Assembly: GCA_900315075.1 (NCBI GenBank)
Contig: OMXV01000003.1
Coordinates: 1-64,000 of the forward strand
Source: an uncultured Prevotellaceae bacterium
GTDB lineage: Bacteria > Bacteroidota > Bacteroidia > Bacteroidales > Bacteroidaceae
Direction of reading: 5' to 3'
Length of the DNA: 64,000 nt
Shown piece after piece: positions 18,286 through 27,202 of this stretch. Made by a program: the position numbers and the translations under genes. The notes under the pieces are model-generated. The model was given only the letters and a program-made list of their open reading frames with translations. It had not been told where the DNA came from and did not search any database. Position 1 is the stretch's first letter. Every line of letters starts with the position of its first letter.

Positions 18286-18690
18286 ATGGGAGGAACCAAC
18301 ACAAAACTTGTGGTTTTAGCATTGGGTGCCAATGTTGATGCTGAGGATAACATTTCGAAAGCACTGAAACTTCTTCAGCTACATTTGGCATCCATGCACC
18401 ATTCCACTCCCATCTGGACTTTACCCATCGGCATACAGTCTGATAACTTTCTGAATTGCGTCGTCATGGGACAATACGACAAAGATTACGAAGAACTCCG
18501 CAAACTGACCAAAAAAATTGAACAAGACTGTGGAAACACCTTAGAAAAGAGGAGAAGTGGCAAAATTGCCATGGACATAGACATCCTGTTATACAATAAA
18601 AAGAAATATCATCCCCAAGATTGGAAACGACAGTATATCATAGAGGGGATAGAAAAACTCTCGCCCATAACTATAAAAAAGAAACAATGA
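18286..18690 (+). CDS. folK: HPPK-like protein (6-hydroxymethyl-dihydropterin pyrophosphokinase), short
   Basis: Related to the enzyme that transfers pyrophosphate from ATP to 6-hydroxymethyl-dihydropterin in folate synthesis. Visible family features: LALGANVDAEDNISKALKLL at the N-terminus, DNFLNCVV, and the metal-binding MDIDILLYN (about 97-105). At 134 residues it is shorter than typical HPPK (about 155-170). The usual L-P-H-P segment is replaced by YHPQDWKRQYIIEGIEKLSP, and the first Arg-rich catalytic loop is minimal (LEKRRSGKIA). It may be a functional short form or a diverged homologue. Its stop codon overlaps the next gene's ATG (ATGA). Confidence 0.7.
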   Translation: MGGTNTKLVVLALGANVDAEDNISKALKLLQLHLASMHHSTPIWTLPIGIQSDNFLNCVVMGQYDKDYEELRKLTKKIEQDCGNTLEKRRSGKIAMDIDILLYNKKKYHPQDWKRQYIIEGIEKLSPITIKKKQ

Positions 18691-19970
18691 AAAGAATAAC
18701 CGCACTATTATTATTTCTGGTCAGCCTGACATGGGTTTATGGTCAGGTTTTTGACCAATATTTCACAGATGCCACTCTACGTATAGACTATATTTTTTCT
18801 GGTGATGTGAACAAACAGAATATTGCCGTTGATGAACTATGTACTTCTCCGCGATGGTATGGAAAGCGACAACGACTGTCGGAAGTACCTGTGGAAGGCA
18901 ACGGACAGATTATCGTGCGCGACCATCATAGTCAGCAAGTTATCTACCGCAATTCTTTCTCCACGCTCTTTCAGGAATGGCTATCCTACGACGAAGCCCA
19001 AACTACCACCCGTGCGTTTCAGAATGTATTCCTTACCCCAATGCCCAAGGACACTGTTGATGTGACGGTAGAACTATACAACAACCGTCGGACTGTCATG
19101 ACAACTCTCACCCACACCGTAGTGCCCACCGACATATTGATTCGGCACGTAGGCGACCACGATGTTACACCATACGAAACCATTCAGGAGGCCGAAGACT
19201 CATCGCATTGCATACATATCGCTTTTATTGCTGAAGGTTATCAGGAAAGTGAGATGAATGTGTTTATGAAAGACTGCCAAGATGCCTATAAGGCTATGTT
19301 TTCTCATGAGCCTTTCAAATCATTGCGCGGACGCTTTAATGTCGTGGCTGTGAAAGCACCATCATTAGAAAGCGGTACCAGCAGTCCATCGCAAGGTATA
19401 TGGAAGAAGACTGCGCTCCACTCCCATTTCGATACATTCTATAGTGACCGCTATCTGACCACCCTCAATCTGAAAGACTTGCACGACTGGTTGGCTGGGA
19501 CACCATATGAGCATATCATCATCTTGGTGAATTCCGACCAATATGGAGGAGGAGGAATATTGAACTCCTATAATCTTACATCCACCCATCACTCCTATTT
19601 CAAACCAGTTGTCGTGCATGAATTCGGACATAGTTTTGGCGGTCTGGGTGACGAGTATGCATACGTCTTTGAACAGATTCCCATGTACCCACACGATGTG
19701 GAACCATGGGAGCCCAATCTGACAACATTGGCTGACTTCCATGGCAAGTGGGAAGACTTGATTGAAGAGGGTACTCCCATACCCACCCCAGAATCAACCT
19801 CCAAGAAGACCATCCGTCATCGTGTTGGACTATTCGAGGGTGCTGGTTATAGTCTGAAAGGTGTATATCGTGCCTGCCAGGACTGTCGGATGCGCACGAA
19901 CGAAAATCCGATTTTCTGTCCCGTATGCGACAGGGCTTTACGTCGATTGATTGATTTCTATACGAAATAA
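18687..19970 (+). CDS. Exported M64-family (IgA peptidase-like) metallopeptidase
   Basis: Zinc metallopeptidase of the M64 family, whose founding member is an IgA-cleaving enzyme; here the natural substrate is unknown. The start at 18687 gives a clean signal peptide (MKRITALLLFLVSLTWVYG, then Q); an upstream in-frame ATG at 18621 lies inside folK and would bury it. The N-terminal M64 domain (about 20-150) precedes the catalytic domain. The zinc motif is HEFGHSFGGLGDE (His311, His315, with the metzincin-like Gly/Asp). The C-terminus carries two CxxC pairs (CQDC and CPVC, about 392-414), a possible structural zinc site. Length is 427 residues. The gene is translationally coupled to folK. Confidence 0.88.
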   Translation: MKRITALLLFLVSLTWVYGQVFDQYFTDATLRIDYIFSGDVNKQNIAVDELCTSPRWYGKRQRLSEVPVEGNGQIIVRDHHSQQVIYRNSFSTLFQEWLSYDEAQTTTRAFQNVFLTPMPKDTVDVTVELYNNRRTVMTTLTHTVVPTDILIRHVGDHDVTPYETIQEAEDSSHCIHIAFIAEGYQESEMNVFMKDCQDAYKAMFSHEPFKSLRGRFNVVAVKAPSLESGTSSPSQGIWKKTALHSHFDTFYSDRYLTTLNLKDLHDWLAGTPYEHIIILVNSDQYGGGGILNSYNLTSTHHSYFKPVVVHEFGHSFGGLGDEYAYVFEQIPMYPHDVEPWEPNLTTLADFHGKWEDLIEEGTPIPTPESTSKKTIRHRVGLFEGAGYSLKGVYRACQDCRMRTNENPIFCPVCDRALRRLIDFYTK

Positions 19971-19982
19971 GTATTCTTATCC

Positions 19983-20855
19983 ATGACAAGAGGCATTTTG
20001 CTGTTCATCGCCAGTGTAGTGATGGCACTATCGTATGCCATCCATGACGATCCACCCGACGACACAGAGCGTCTGGGCAGAGCCATTGACTATTTCCAGA
20101 GCGGCAAATACCATGAAGCATTGCTAATATTCGAAGAACTGGATGAAGAATATGACCTCAACCCCCGTTATCATGCCTACATGGGGATATGCTATTACCA
20201 TGAATGGTCATACCCAGAAGCTTGCAAATATTTGGATGAAGCCATACCGCAATTAGAAGGTTTTGCCCCACACGAGCGATCAGTGTATTATTTCACTGAC
20301 GGCGAGAGCCATTTCCAGCTCCAACAATACCACGAAGCTATTCCCTATTTTGAAAAGGCACTCACCGTATGCTTCGAGAATGAAAAGGCAGAAATCAATT
20401 ACCGTCTTGGCTTTTGCTACATGTTTGAAGAACAATGGGAGAAAGCACGTGATCATTATCAGCAAGCCCTTGACAACTATCTGACTTTCTACAACAACGA
20501 CGAAAATCGCTCCCGTATACTTCAGACTGCACACATGCTGAAAGGCTGCGAAAGCCATCTGAAAGAAATAAAGCCAAATGATGTGACCATCGACATTCAA
20601 GAAAAAGAAGCCGTTTTCACACCAACCGACAGCACAGAATTCGTAGAAAATGAGGTACAGCCTGAAGAAACAGGAAAACCATTGGAAACGACCCTCCAAC
20701 AGTCATTTACCCCATCAGTTATACCTCAACCCAATATAAACACGAATATCCCCCTTCTTACTCTTCCAGTAAGAAAGGACACTATAAGTGCAAAAGTTCC
20801 CGAGGGAATTAATATAGAAGATATCTACCAACAGCATGTGGAAATTCAGGAATAG
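19983..20855 (+). CDS. Exported TPR protein
   Basis: A 290-residue protein with an N-terminal hydrophobic signal (MTRGILLFIASVVMALSYA) and TPR-like helices between about 30 and 180, such as AIDYFQSGKYHEALLIFEEL, SHFQLQQYHEAIPYFEKAL and GFCYMFEEQWEKARDHYQQA. The last 100 residues are low-complexity, rich in Thr, Pro and Glu, and probably unstructured. A scaffold role is plausible, but no partner is evident. It follows the M64 gene by 12 bases, so it may be in the same transcript. It converges on the cytidine deaminase gene with 14 bases between. Confidence 0.75.
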   Translation: MTRGILLFIASVVMALSYAIHDDPPDDTERLGRAIDYFQSGKYHEALLIFEELDEEYDLNPRYHAYMGICYYHEWSYPEACKYLDEAIPQLEGFAPHERSVYYFTDGESHFQLQQYHEAIPYFEKALTVCFENEKAEINYRLGFCYMFEEQWEKARDHYQQALDNYLTFYNNDENRSRILQTAHMLKGCESHLKEIKPNDVTIDIQEKEAVFTPTDSTEFVENEVQPEETGKPLETTLQQSFTPSVIPQPNINTNIPLLTLPVRKDTISAKVPEGINIEDIYQQHVEIQE

Positions 20856-20869
20856 CCCTGGAACAGCCA

Positions 20870-21349
20870 CTATATCATGCTATCTTCAACAAAGCACAAA
20901 GGCAACAAATCTTTTACACTTTCGATTGCATAAACCCCATCAGTACCATAGAGCAGAATCCGGATAGGTTGATGATATCTTTCCTCTATTTCGAGAATTA
21001 CCTGTCGACATGAGCCACACGGACTCACAGGTTTAGCCATCAATCCATTCTGATTTCGCGCGGCGATGGCCAATTTCAGGATGGAGTGCTCAGGATATTG
21101 TGCCTGAGCTGCAAAGATGGCTGTTCGTTCTGCACACAATCCCAACGGATAAACGGCATTCTCCTGATTAGCACCAATGACCACTCGGCCGTCATCAAGT
21201 AACAGGGCCGCTCCAACATTGAATTTGGAATATTTGGCATAGGAATTGTCGGTGGCCTTTATGGCACTCTCCACCAACGCACGATCCTCTTCTGAGAGTT
21301 CCTCCATCTGCAGAAATTCCATGGAAGTTTTAATTTCTATTTTTTTCAT
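20870..21349 (-). CDS. cdd: Cytidine deaminase
   Basis: Hydrolytically deaminates cytidine and deoxycytidine in pyrimidine salvage. The 159-residue protein has the zinc-site motifs CAERTAIFAA (with catalytic Glu) and PCGSCRQVILE, plus the N-terminal substrate loop SKFNVGAALL and the NQENA segment. An open frame extends to 21409, but the ATG at 21349 is chosen. It lies 10 bases after the stop of the beta-helix gene and gives the usual beginning, whereas the longer form overlaps that gene. The two are probably co-transcribed. Confidence 0.93.
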   Translation of the reverse strand: MKKIEIKTSMEFLQMEELSEEDRALVESAIKATDNSYAKYSKFNVGAALLLDDGRVVIGANQENAVYPLGLCAERTAIFAAQAQYPEHSILKLAIAARNQNGLMAKPVSPCGSCRQVILEIEERYHQPIRILLYGTDGVYAIESVKDLLPLCFVEDSMI

Positions 21350-21359
21350 AGTGTTGAGG

Positions 21360-22808
21360 TTAGTTTTCTTTAACATATTCATAACAGCCAAGGTCGGGTT
21401 CCTCATCACGTCGAATACCTAAACGGTCGAAAGGTAACGACTCTAATGGTAGCGCCTTGCCGATGGCTGTGGAAAGAGAGTCTAAACGGAAATCATAAAT
21501 AAGGTTTTCGGTGTCGAAAACTCTAAAATGCTTATGCCCATATACGGTAACCGTGTCTTCAGGGTCTTCCCAAATCACATTCTTGATGTTTATGGTGTCT
21601 TCTATTGCTGGTGTTCGCAGCATACAATGGTCGAAACTAAATTTATAATTTGCAGTGCTGTCTGCTTCCCCCATCACCACATCATCAGCATAGCCGGTGA
21701 CAATGCTATTGATACAGCTGAAGTCGTAGAGGGGTAGAACCTGATCGTCTTTTATATTTGCAAATCGCAGTGCTGCACCACGATTGGCATCGTATGGGTA
21801 GAACTGTGCAATAGTGGATTGCATCACACGCCCTACACCGCCGTAGAAAGCCACACAGTCATTTAGGGTGTTGGTAATCTGGCAATTCACCACATCTACA
21901 ACGGAATGGATGGATAGCAGACCATATCCTTGACAATTATGGATGACGCTATTGTAAAGGTTGAGTTTCAGTCGTGACACATCCGAGGAGTCGCACACGA
22001 TGCCATTGTATGTGCTATGAATATCAGCATATTCTATCAAATTATCATAGGAAGACTCGTGGATTTTAATACCCTGCCATTGTCCACTCACACGGTCGTA
22101 TGGTAGATAGTCGAACATACGGTCGATGCGGTCGCCACGCAGGATGACATTATTATCAACTGTGCCTTCCACCAGTAGTCTGCCATATACATCGATACCG
22201 GCATTCTCGTGAAAATAGAGTGTCGTACCAGCTTTCAGGGTTAGTGTTGCACCTTCTTCTACAGTGATGCCGCCATAAATGATAATGGGTTTCGTTGATT
22301 CAATGGTCTTATCCTCACTAACGATCATGTTGTCATACATGTCGGCATCCCAAGTAAAAGCCTGGAGGCAGACTTTTTGTTGGGCACCGCTCTCCAAATT
22401 AAAAATCAGATTTTCAGTGAGCAGTGTGGGTACATCTTTGTTGTTGGCTGGCGAGGTGAGTTCGACAAATACACGGATGCTGTCTCGGTTGCGCACTTCA
22501 ATATCGTTCACCATAAAGCCATCGGAGGCACCAAGGTATGATCCATCGACGTTCACACGGAAACCAGTCTGATTACCCTTCTCAAGTCGGATATTTGTAC
22601 ACCTGATGCCACTACCCGACTTATTATACACCCAAAAAGTCTTGGTCGCCGTGGGCACTCTTGAAAATATTGTGTCAAGGCTCACCGTGTCCTGTGAAAA
22701 GGTCAACAAATTCCCTGGCGACATTGTGAAATCGTCGTCATCTGAGCAAGATGGCATTACAAATGCCATCATTGCCATCAATAATAACACATAGAGAGAC
22801 CTATACAT
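21360..22808 (-). CDS. Right-handed parallel beta-helix lipoprotein
   Basis: A surface or periplasmic lipoprotein of 482 residues. The signal peptide ends in a lipobox (FVMPSC, Cys21) followed by DDDD, an acidic stretch that resembles the surface-export signals of Bacteroidetes lipoproteins (inference). An N-terminal immunoglobulin-like region (about 30-165) is followed by turns of a right-handed beta-helix (about 170-400): IIIYGGITVEEGATLTLKAG, IDVYGRLLVEGT, LYNSVIHNCQGYGLLSI. The C-terminus has LGIRRDEEPDLGCYEY, a common ending of this family. Such proteins usually bind or cleave polysaccharide, but no catalytic set can be pointed to. Confidence 0.82.
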   Translation of the reverse strand: MYRSLYVLLLMAMMAFVMPSCSDDDDFTMSPGNLLTFSQDTVSLDTIFSRVPTATKTFWVYNKSGSGIRCTNIRLEKGNQTGFRVNVDGSYLGASDGFMVNDIEVRNRDSIRVFVELTSPANNKDVPTLLTENLIFNLESGAQQKVCLQAFTWDADMYDNMIVSEDKTIESTKPIIIYGGITVEEGATLTLKAGTTLYFHENAGIDVYGRLLVEGTVDNNVILRGDRIDRMFDYLPYDRVSGQWQGIKIHESSYDNLIEYADIHSTYNGIVCDSSDVSRLKLNLYNSVIHNCQGYGLLSIHSVVDVVNCQITNTLNDCVAFYGGVGRVMQSTIAQFYPYDANRGAALRFANIKDDQVLPLYDFSCINSIVTGYADDVVMGEADSTANYKFSFDHCMLRTPAIEDTINIKNVIWEDPEDTVTVYGHKHFRVFDTENLIYDFRLDSLSTAIGKALPLESLPFDRLGIRRDEEPDLGCYEYVKEN

Positions 22809-23164
22809 TATTAGTATAACGTAAGGATTCCCGTTTTATTGTATTTATGTATTTACTACCTCTAACTTCCAACTCTAACTTACGACTTCTAATCATCTTA
22901 CCACATACTTCCTGCCATTTTGAATGTATATGCCATGATTCAAATTCTAGACCCACTAATAGTCTGACCCATTGATGAAAGAAACATAATAGAAAAGAAA
23001 ACAAAAAGACATGTCAAAAGACAATTATTTACCCATCATTCCGTTTTGTTTGGGAAAAATGATTACCTTTGCAGCACACAAGTAGGAGGTGCGGCATTCC
23101 TGCCGCATCTAACTATAATTAAAACTGACGAGAATGTCGGTGCTCTCAAATAATAAGACTGTAT
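22809..23164. other. 356-base divergent intergenic region with a -7 box and weak repeats
   Basis: The region lies between the beta-helix gene and the ABC ATPase gene. Bases 22856-22895 hold a weak pyrimidine-rich repeat (CTCTAACTTCCAACTCTAAC). A good -7 box, TACCTTTG, lies at 23064-23071 on the plus strand, with TTTG at 23045-23048 (15-base spacing, shorter than usual). The remainder is AT-rich, and neither a short gene nor a structured RNA was recognised. Confidence 0.5.
23064..23071 (+). promoter_or_regulatory. -7 box for the ABC ATPase gene
   Basis: TACCTTTG followed by CA, a standard Bacteroidetes element, about 94 bases before the start codon. The leader between them (GGAGGTGCGGCATTCCTGCC, 23085-23104) contains a short palindromic core, GCGGCATTCCTGCCGC. 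Confidence 0.55.
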
Positions 23165-23905
23165 ATGAAAATCAACGTAAAGAATCTTCGCAAGGCATTC
23201 GGTGAGACCGTTGCCGTGGATATTGAGGAATACAAGGCAGGTGCTGGTGAACTCATTGGTCTTGTAGGTAACAATGGAGCCGGAAAAACCACCATGTTCC
23301 GCCTGTTGTTGGATTTGCTCAAAGCCGACACCGGCAACGTGGAATATGAGATTGTCTCATCTGCAGATAACCAGACTGTCGTCACAGTGAATCCCGCTGA
23401 GAGTGAGGACTGGAAGAATTACACAGGTTCCTATATCGATGATGGCTTTCTGATTGACTTTCTCACCCCCGAGGAATACTTTGCCTTCATCGGCAAGGTA
23501 TGTGGCATCAGCAAGGAGGATTTGGAACAGCGACTTAGCAAATACGAGCACTTCATGGCTGGGGAGATTCTTGGACATAAGAAACTCATCCGCGACCTCT
23601 CGGCAGGTAACAAGCATAAAGTGGGTATCGTGGCTGCACTACTGAACGAGCCAGAACTGCTCATCCTTGACGAACCATTTAATTTTTTGGACCCCACCAG
23701 CCAGAATGTGCTGAAAAATGTGCTCCGTGAATATCATGAGAGCAGTGGGGCCACCATTATTATCAGCAGCCACAACCTTGCGCATACCATCGACATCAGC
23801 CAAAGAATTACTTTATTGGAGCACGGCAAGATTGTAAAAGACCTGGAAAACATCGACCGCAGCGCAGAACAAGAACTGAATGAGTATTTTAATGCCGAAG
23901 GGTAG
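23165..23905 (+). CDS. ABC transporter ATP-binding protein without an adjacent permease
   Basis: Cytoplasmic ATPase subunit of an ABC-2 type exporter, 246 residues. Walker A is VGNNGAGKTTMF (about 36-47), the signature is LSAGNKHKVG (LSGGQ variant, about 147-156), Walker B is LLILDEPFNFLDP, and the switch His is in IIISSHNLAHT. A permease gene would normally follow. Here the next 270 bases hold only repeats and a terminator, then the unrelated iron transporter gene. It either works with a permease encoded elsewhere or is a remnant of a larger operon. Confidence 0.88.
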   Translation: MKINVKNLRKAFGETVAVDIEEYKAGAGELIGLVGNNGAGKTTMFRLLLDLLKADTGNVEYEIVSSADNQTVVTVNPAESEDWKNYTGSYIDDGFLIDFLTPEEYFAFIGKVCGISKEDLEQRLSKYEHFMAGEILGHKKLIRDLSAGNKHKVGIVAALLNEPELLILDEPFNFLDPTSQNVLKNVLREYHESSGATIIISSHNLAHTIDISQRITLLEHGKIVKDLENIDRSAEQELNEYFNAEG

Positions 23906-23973
23906 TTAAAGAGGGGGGAAAGGGTAGTTAAGAGGGCAATAGCACTACAGATTTGAGGGTTAAGAGTTGAGAT

Positions 23974-24019
23974 TTCGATATATCGACATATCGATATACC
24001 AATATACCGATATATCGAA
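23974..24019. repeat. CGATATATCG palindromic repeat cluster
   Basis: The 10-base palindrome CGATATATCG occurs at 23976-23985 and again at 24008-24017, with a related palindrome ATATCGATAT at 23988-23997 between them. The block begins TTCGATATATCGA and ends with its mirror. It could fold as a cruciform or bind a symmetric protein. G/T-rich direct repeats (GGGTAGTTAA) flank it at 23899-23940, and an AACTATAAACTAAAAC tract follows. Confidence 0.7.
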
Positions 24020-24120
24020 TCTAACAACTATAAACTAAAACTCCCCCTCTTAGGTATTTTCCTTCAATCATAGACGCAGAAATACCTATTTCAAGGTATT
24101 TTTGTGAACAAGTTATAATG

Positions 24121-24146
24121 AGCAAGACGAATGTCTTGCTTTTTTT
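24121..24146 (+). terminator. Rho-independent terminator before feoAB
   Basis: AGCAAGAC (24121-24128) pairs perfectly with GTCTTGCT (24133-24140) around GAAT, followed by a T-run to 24146. It would end transcription from the ABC ATPase gene, just ahead of the feoAB -7 box. Confidence 0.85.
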
Positions 24147-24147
24147 G

Positions 24148-24155
24148 TAATTTTG
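24148..24155 (+). promoter_or_regulatory. -7 box for feoAB
   Basis: TAATTTTG immediately follows the terminator T-run; the start codon is 21 bases downstream. The -33 element would fall inside the terminator hairpin and is not recognisable, so promoter and terminator are packed together. Confidence 0.55.
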
Positions 24156-24176
24156 CAGCACAGAAACGAATAAGAC

Positions 24177-26708
24177 ATGAGACTATCGGATTTGAAGACA
24201 GGTGACAGAGGTGTCATTGTGAAAGTATTGGGACACGGAGGTTTCAGAAAGCGCATTATTGAAATGGGCTTCATTAAGGGAACCACCGTGGAGGTGCTGC
24301 TCAATGCACCGCTACAAGACCCTGTAAAATATAAACTTCTCGGTTATGAGGTGTCGCTCCGCCATGACGAAGCATCAATGATAGAGATTATCAGCGAGGA
24401 AGAGGCAAAGGAGATAGCCCGTAATAACACTGAAAACCTTCAAGGTATTAACACCATAGACGACGATTCTCCATTGAGCGAGTCGCAGTTACACGATGCT
24501 GCTATGAAGAAGCGCCGTCGCATCAACGTTGCCCTTGTGGGCAATCCCAACTGCGGCAAGACATCGCTGTTTAACTTCGTCTCGGGTGCCCATGAGCGTG
24601 TGGGCAATTATTCAGGTGTGACTGTGGATGCCAAGGAGGGGTACGCCAAATTCGAGGGTTATGAATTCAACATCGTTGATCTTCCTGGTACTTACTCCCT
24701 TTCCGCATACAGTCCGGAAGAGCTCTATGTTCGCAAACAAATTATAGAAAAGACCCCCGACATCGTCATCAATGTGATAGATGCCAGTAACTTGGAACGC
24801 AATCTATACCTGACTACACAGTTGATTGACATGAACCTGCGTATGGTGTGCGCATTGAACATGTTTGACGAGACAGAGAAACGTGGTGACAATATTGACA
24901 TCAACAAGTTGGGACAGCTCTTTGGTACCCCAATGGTGCCAACAGTCTTTAAAAATGGCACTGGAGTTCCCCTGCTTTTCCATATCATCATCAACATGTA
25001 TGAAGGTTTGGACTATGTAAAGGAAGACGGTAGTATCGACCCAAAAATCGCGGCTGAAATCCAGGCATGGCATAAGGACTATGAGAAACACCATGGCGGC
25101 GACCATGCCGAAGACTTCGGCCATGGCCCGCGTCGCAACAAAGCCGTTTCACGCCACATCCATATCAACCATGGCGAGTATGTAGAAACTGGTATCGACA
25201 TGGTAAAGGAGGAGATTAAGAAATCCGAGAATGTACGGCACAAATACTCTACTCGTTACTTAGCAATCAAACTCCTTGAAATGGACCGAGAGGCTGAGCG
25301 GTATGTCCGCACACTATCGAATGCGAAAACCATCTTCAAAAAGAGAGACAAAGCAGCTGCCCTCATCAAAGAGAACACCAATGAAGACAGTGAGACTGCC
25401 ATTATGGATGCCAAATATGGTTTTATCCATGGTGCATTGCAAGAAGCAGAATATAGCGAGGGGAAAAAAGAGGACACCTATCACGTGACCCATATCATCG
25501 ATGGTGTAATTACCAATAAGTATTTAGGTTTTCCACTGTTTTTGTTGATTCTGTACGTGATGTTTCAAACGACCTTCTCGTTAGGGCAATATCCTATGGA
25601 TTGGATTGAGGCAGGATTTGAGGCACTCGGTAATTTCCTTAGTACAACCCTACCCAATGGTCCACTACGCGATATGTTAGTCGATGGCGTGGTAGCAGGC
25701 GTAGGCTCTGTTATCGTCTTCCTACCACAAATTCTCATCTTGTATGCATTCATATCGTTCATGGAAGACTCCGGCTATATGGCACGTGCAGCCTTTATTA
25801 TGGACAAGTTGATGCACAAAATGGGACTTCACGGCAAATCATTCATTCCACTAATAATGGGTTTTGGATGCAATGTGCCCGCCGTAATGGCATCACGTAC
25901 GATTGAAAGCCGTAAGTCGCGATTAGTCACCATACTTATCCTGCCATTTATGAGCTGTTCTGCCCGTCTGCCTATCTATCTGATGATTGTCGGCACATTC
26001 TTTGCAGTAAAATATCAGGCATGGATAATGATTTCACTTTATGTGATAGGTGTACTGACGGCTATCATCATGAGTCGGCTCCTTTGTCGTTTTCTTGTCA
26101 AAGGCGATGACACACCGTTTGTTATGGAACTGCCACCTTACCGTTTTCCTACAACCAAAGCTATGCTTCGTCATACCTGGGAAAAAGGGAAACAGTATCT
26201 GAAGAAGATGGGAGGCATCATCCTTGTCGCAAGCATCATCGTATGGGCATTGGGATATTTCCCCCACGATGACAGCCTGTCAAAACAGGAGCAGCAAGAA
26301 CAAAGCTATATCGGTTATATTGGCAAGGGTATCGAGCCCATATTTAAGCCCCAGGGATTTAACTGGAAGCTTGACGTGGGTTTGGTAGCAGGTGTAGGTG
26401 CAAAGGAAATTGTTGCTTCGACAATGGGTGTGCTATATGCCGACAATGAGGAATTTGGCAGTGAAGATGCCGACGACAGCCGTTATCCTGTGCTTCGCGA
26501 GCAAATGACACGTGATGGCATCACTCCATTGGCAGGTTTCTGCTTCCTGCTCTTCGTACTGCTCTACTTCCCATGTATCGCTACCATCGCTGCCATCAAG
26601 AATGAGACGGGCAGTTGGAAATGGGCTCTATTCGCTGCTGGATACACCACACTGACCGCCTGGGTCGTGTCAGCCGTTGTCTATCAAGTGGGTTGTCTTA
26701 TCGGCTGA
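24177..26708 (+). CDS. feoB: FeoA-FeoB fusion, ferrous iron transporter
   Basis: Inner-membrane Fe(II) uptake system with both Feo proteins in one chain of 843 residues, an arrangement common in Bacteroidetes. The FeoA SH3-like domain occupies about 1-75 (MRLSDLKTGDRGVIVKVLG, MGFIKGTTVEVL). The FeoB G domain has G1 GNPNCGKTS (122-130), the switch segment NYSGVTVDAK, G3 DLPGTYS and G4 NMFD. A soluble linker (about 300-330) is His-rich (HKDYEKHHGGDHAEDFGHGP). The membrane part contains both Gate motifs (MGFGCNVPAVMASRTIESRK with FMSCSARLPIYL, and VAGVGAKEIVASTMG). The 3' end overlaps the convergent neighbour by 11 bases. Confidence 0.96.
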   Translation: MRLSDLKTGDRGVIVKVLGHGGFRKRIIEMGFIKGTTVEVLLNAPLQDPVKYKLLGYEVSLRHDEASMIEIISEEEAKEIARNNTENLQGINTIDDDSPLSESQLHDAAMKKRRRINVALVGNPNCGKTSLFNFVSGAHERVGNYSGVTVDAKEGYAKFEGYEFNIVDLPGTYSLSAYSPEELYVRKQIIEKTPDIVINVIDASNLERNLYLTTQLIDMNLRMVCALNMFDETEKRGDNIDINKLGQLFGTPMVPTVFKNGTGVPLLFHIIINMYEGLDYVKEDGSIDPKIAAEIQAWHKDYEKHHGGDHAEDFGHGPRRNKAVSRHIHINHGEYVETGIDMVKEEIKKSENVRHKYSTRYLAIKLLEMDREAERYVRTLSNAKTIFKKRDKAAALIKENTNEDSETAIMDAKYGFIHGALQEAEYSEGKKEDTYHVTHIIDGVITNKYLGFPLFLLILYVMFQTTFSLGQYPMDWIEAGFEALGNFLSTTLPNGPLRDMLVDGVVAGVGSVIVFLPQILILYAFISFMEDSGYMARAAFIMDKLMHKMGLHGKSFIPLIMGFGCNVPAVMASRTIESRKSRLVTILILPFMSCSARLPIYLMIVGTFFAVKYQAWIMISLYVIGVLTAIIMSRLLCRFLVKGDDTPFVMELPPYRFPTTKAMLRHTWEKGKQYLKKMGGIILVASIIVWALGYFPHDDSLSKQEQQEQSYIGYIGKGIEPIFKPQGFNWKLDVGLVAGVGAKEIVASTMGVLYADNEEFGSEDADDSRYPVLREQMTRDGITPLAGFCFLLFVLLYFPCIATIAAIKNETGSWKWALFAAGYTTLTAWVVSAVVYQVGCLIG

Positions 26709-27174
26709 CGCAAACGGCTCCATAATAATCCCCTGTGTCGGGACGGCGGGCAACAAAACAGTATGCAGGAACCACACCACCCCTCTCGGCAACAGATGCC
26801 GAGAGTTTGGGCTGCGGAGATGAAATACGGGCAATTTCTTTGCGATCTTTCTGAATGGAAAGATAGCCATCTTTCGCCAGCACTTCCACATAATACATTC
26901 CCAGAGCCTCGTCATTGACAGACCTGGGAGGTGCAATCTCATATTGCACGAAACCTTTTTTCGTGATCAACTTGATTTCACCCTCATATTGCGTGAAGAC
27001 AGATGGATCTTCTGGTGGATTATCTATATGGAGCAAACCATTGAAAACCCATTTTTTACCACTCGGCTTATACTTTTCTTCCTTATAGTCAGAATCCTTG
27101 TCCTTACGTCGAGGAAGAAATATTATGCCTAAAATAATTATCGTAAAAACGACAAGTATGACAATGGTTTTCAT
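26698..27174 (-). CDS. Membrane-anchored protein of unknown function
   Basis: A 158-residue protein with one N-terminal membrane segment (MKTIVILVVFTIIILGIIFL) followed by a basic RRKDKDSDYK stretch and a soluble domain outside the membrane. The soluble part has alternating strands and ends with AYCFVARRPDTGDYYGAVCV. No enzyme motif or known domain was recognised. It overlaps the end of feoAB tail to tail by 11 bases. Upstream, the GH115 gene ends 28 bases before its start, so it could be the last gene of that transcript. Confidence 0.65.
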   Translation of the reverse strand: MKTIVILVVFTIIILGIIFLPRRKDKDSDYKEEKYKPSGKKWVFNGLLHIDNPPEDPSVFTQYEGEIKLITKKGFVQYEIAPPRSVNDEALGMYYVEVLAKDGYLSIQKDRKEIARISSPQPKLSASVAERGGVVPAYCFVARRPDTGDYYGAVCVSR

Positions 27175-27202
27175 AATATGTCGAGTTTAGTTATAATATA
27201 AT

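Noticed and set aside
18621-18686. Upstream extension of the M64 peptidase start
   Set aside because: It lies within folK in another frame and would hide a clear signal peptide starting at 18687.
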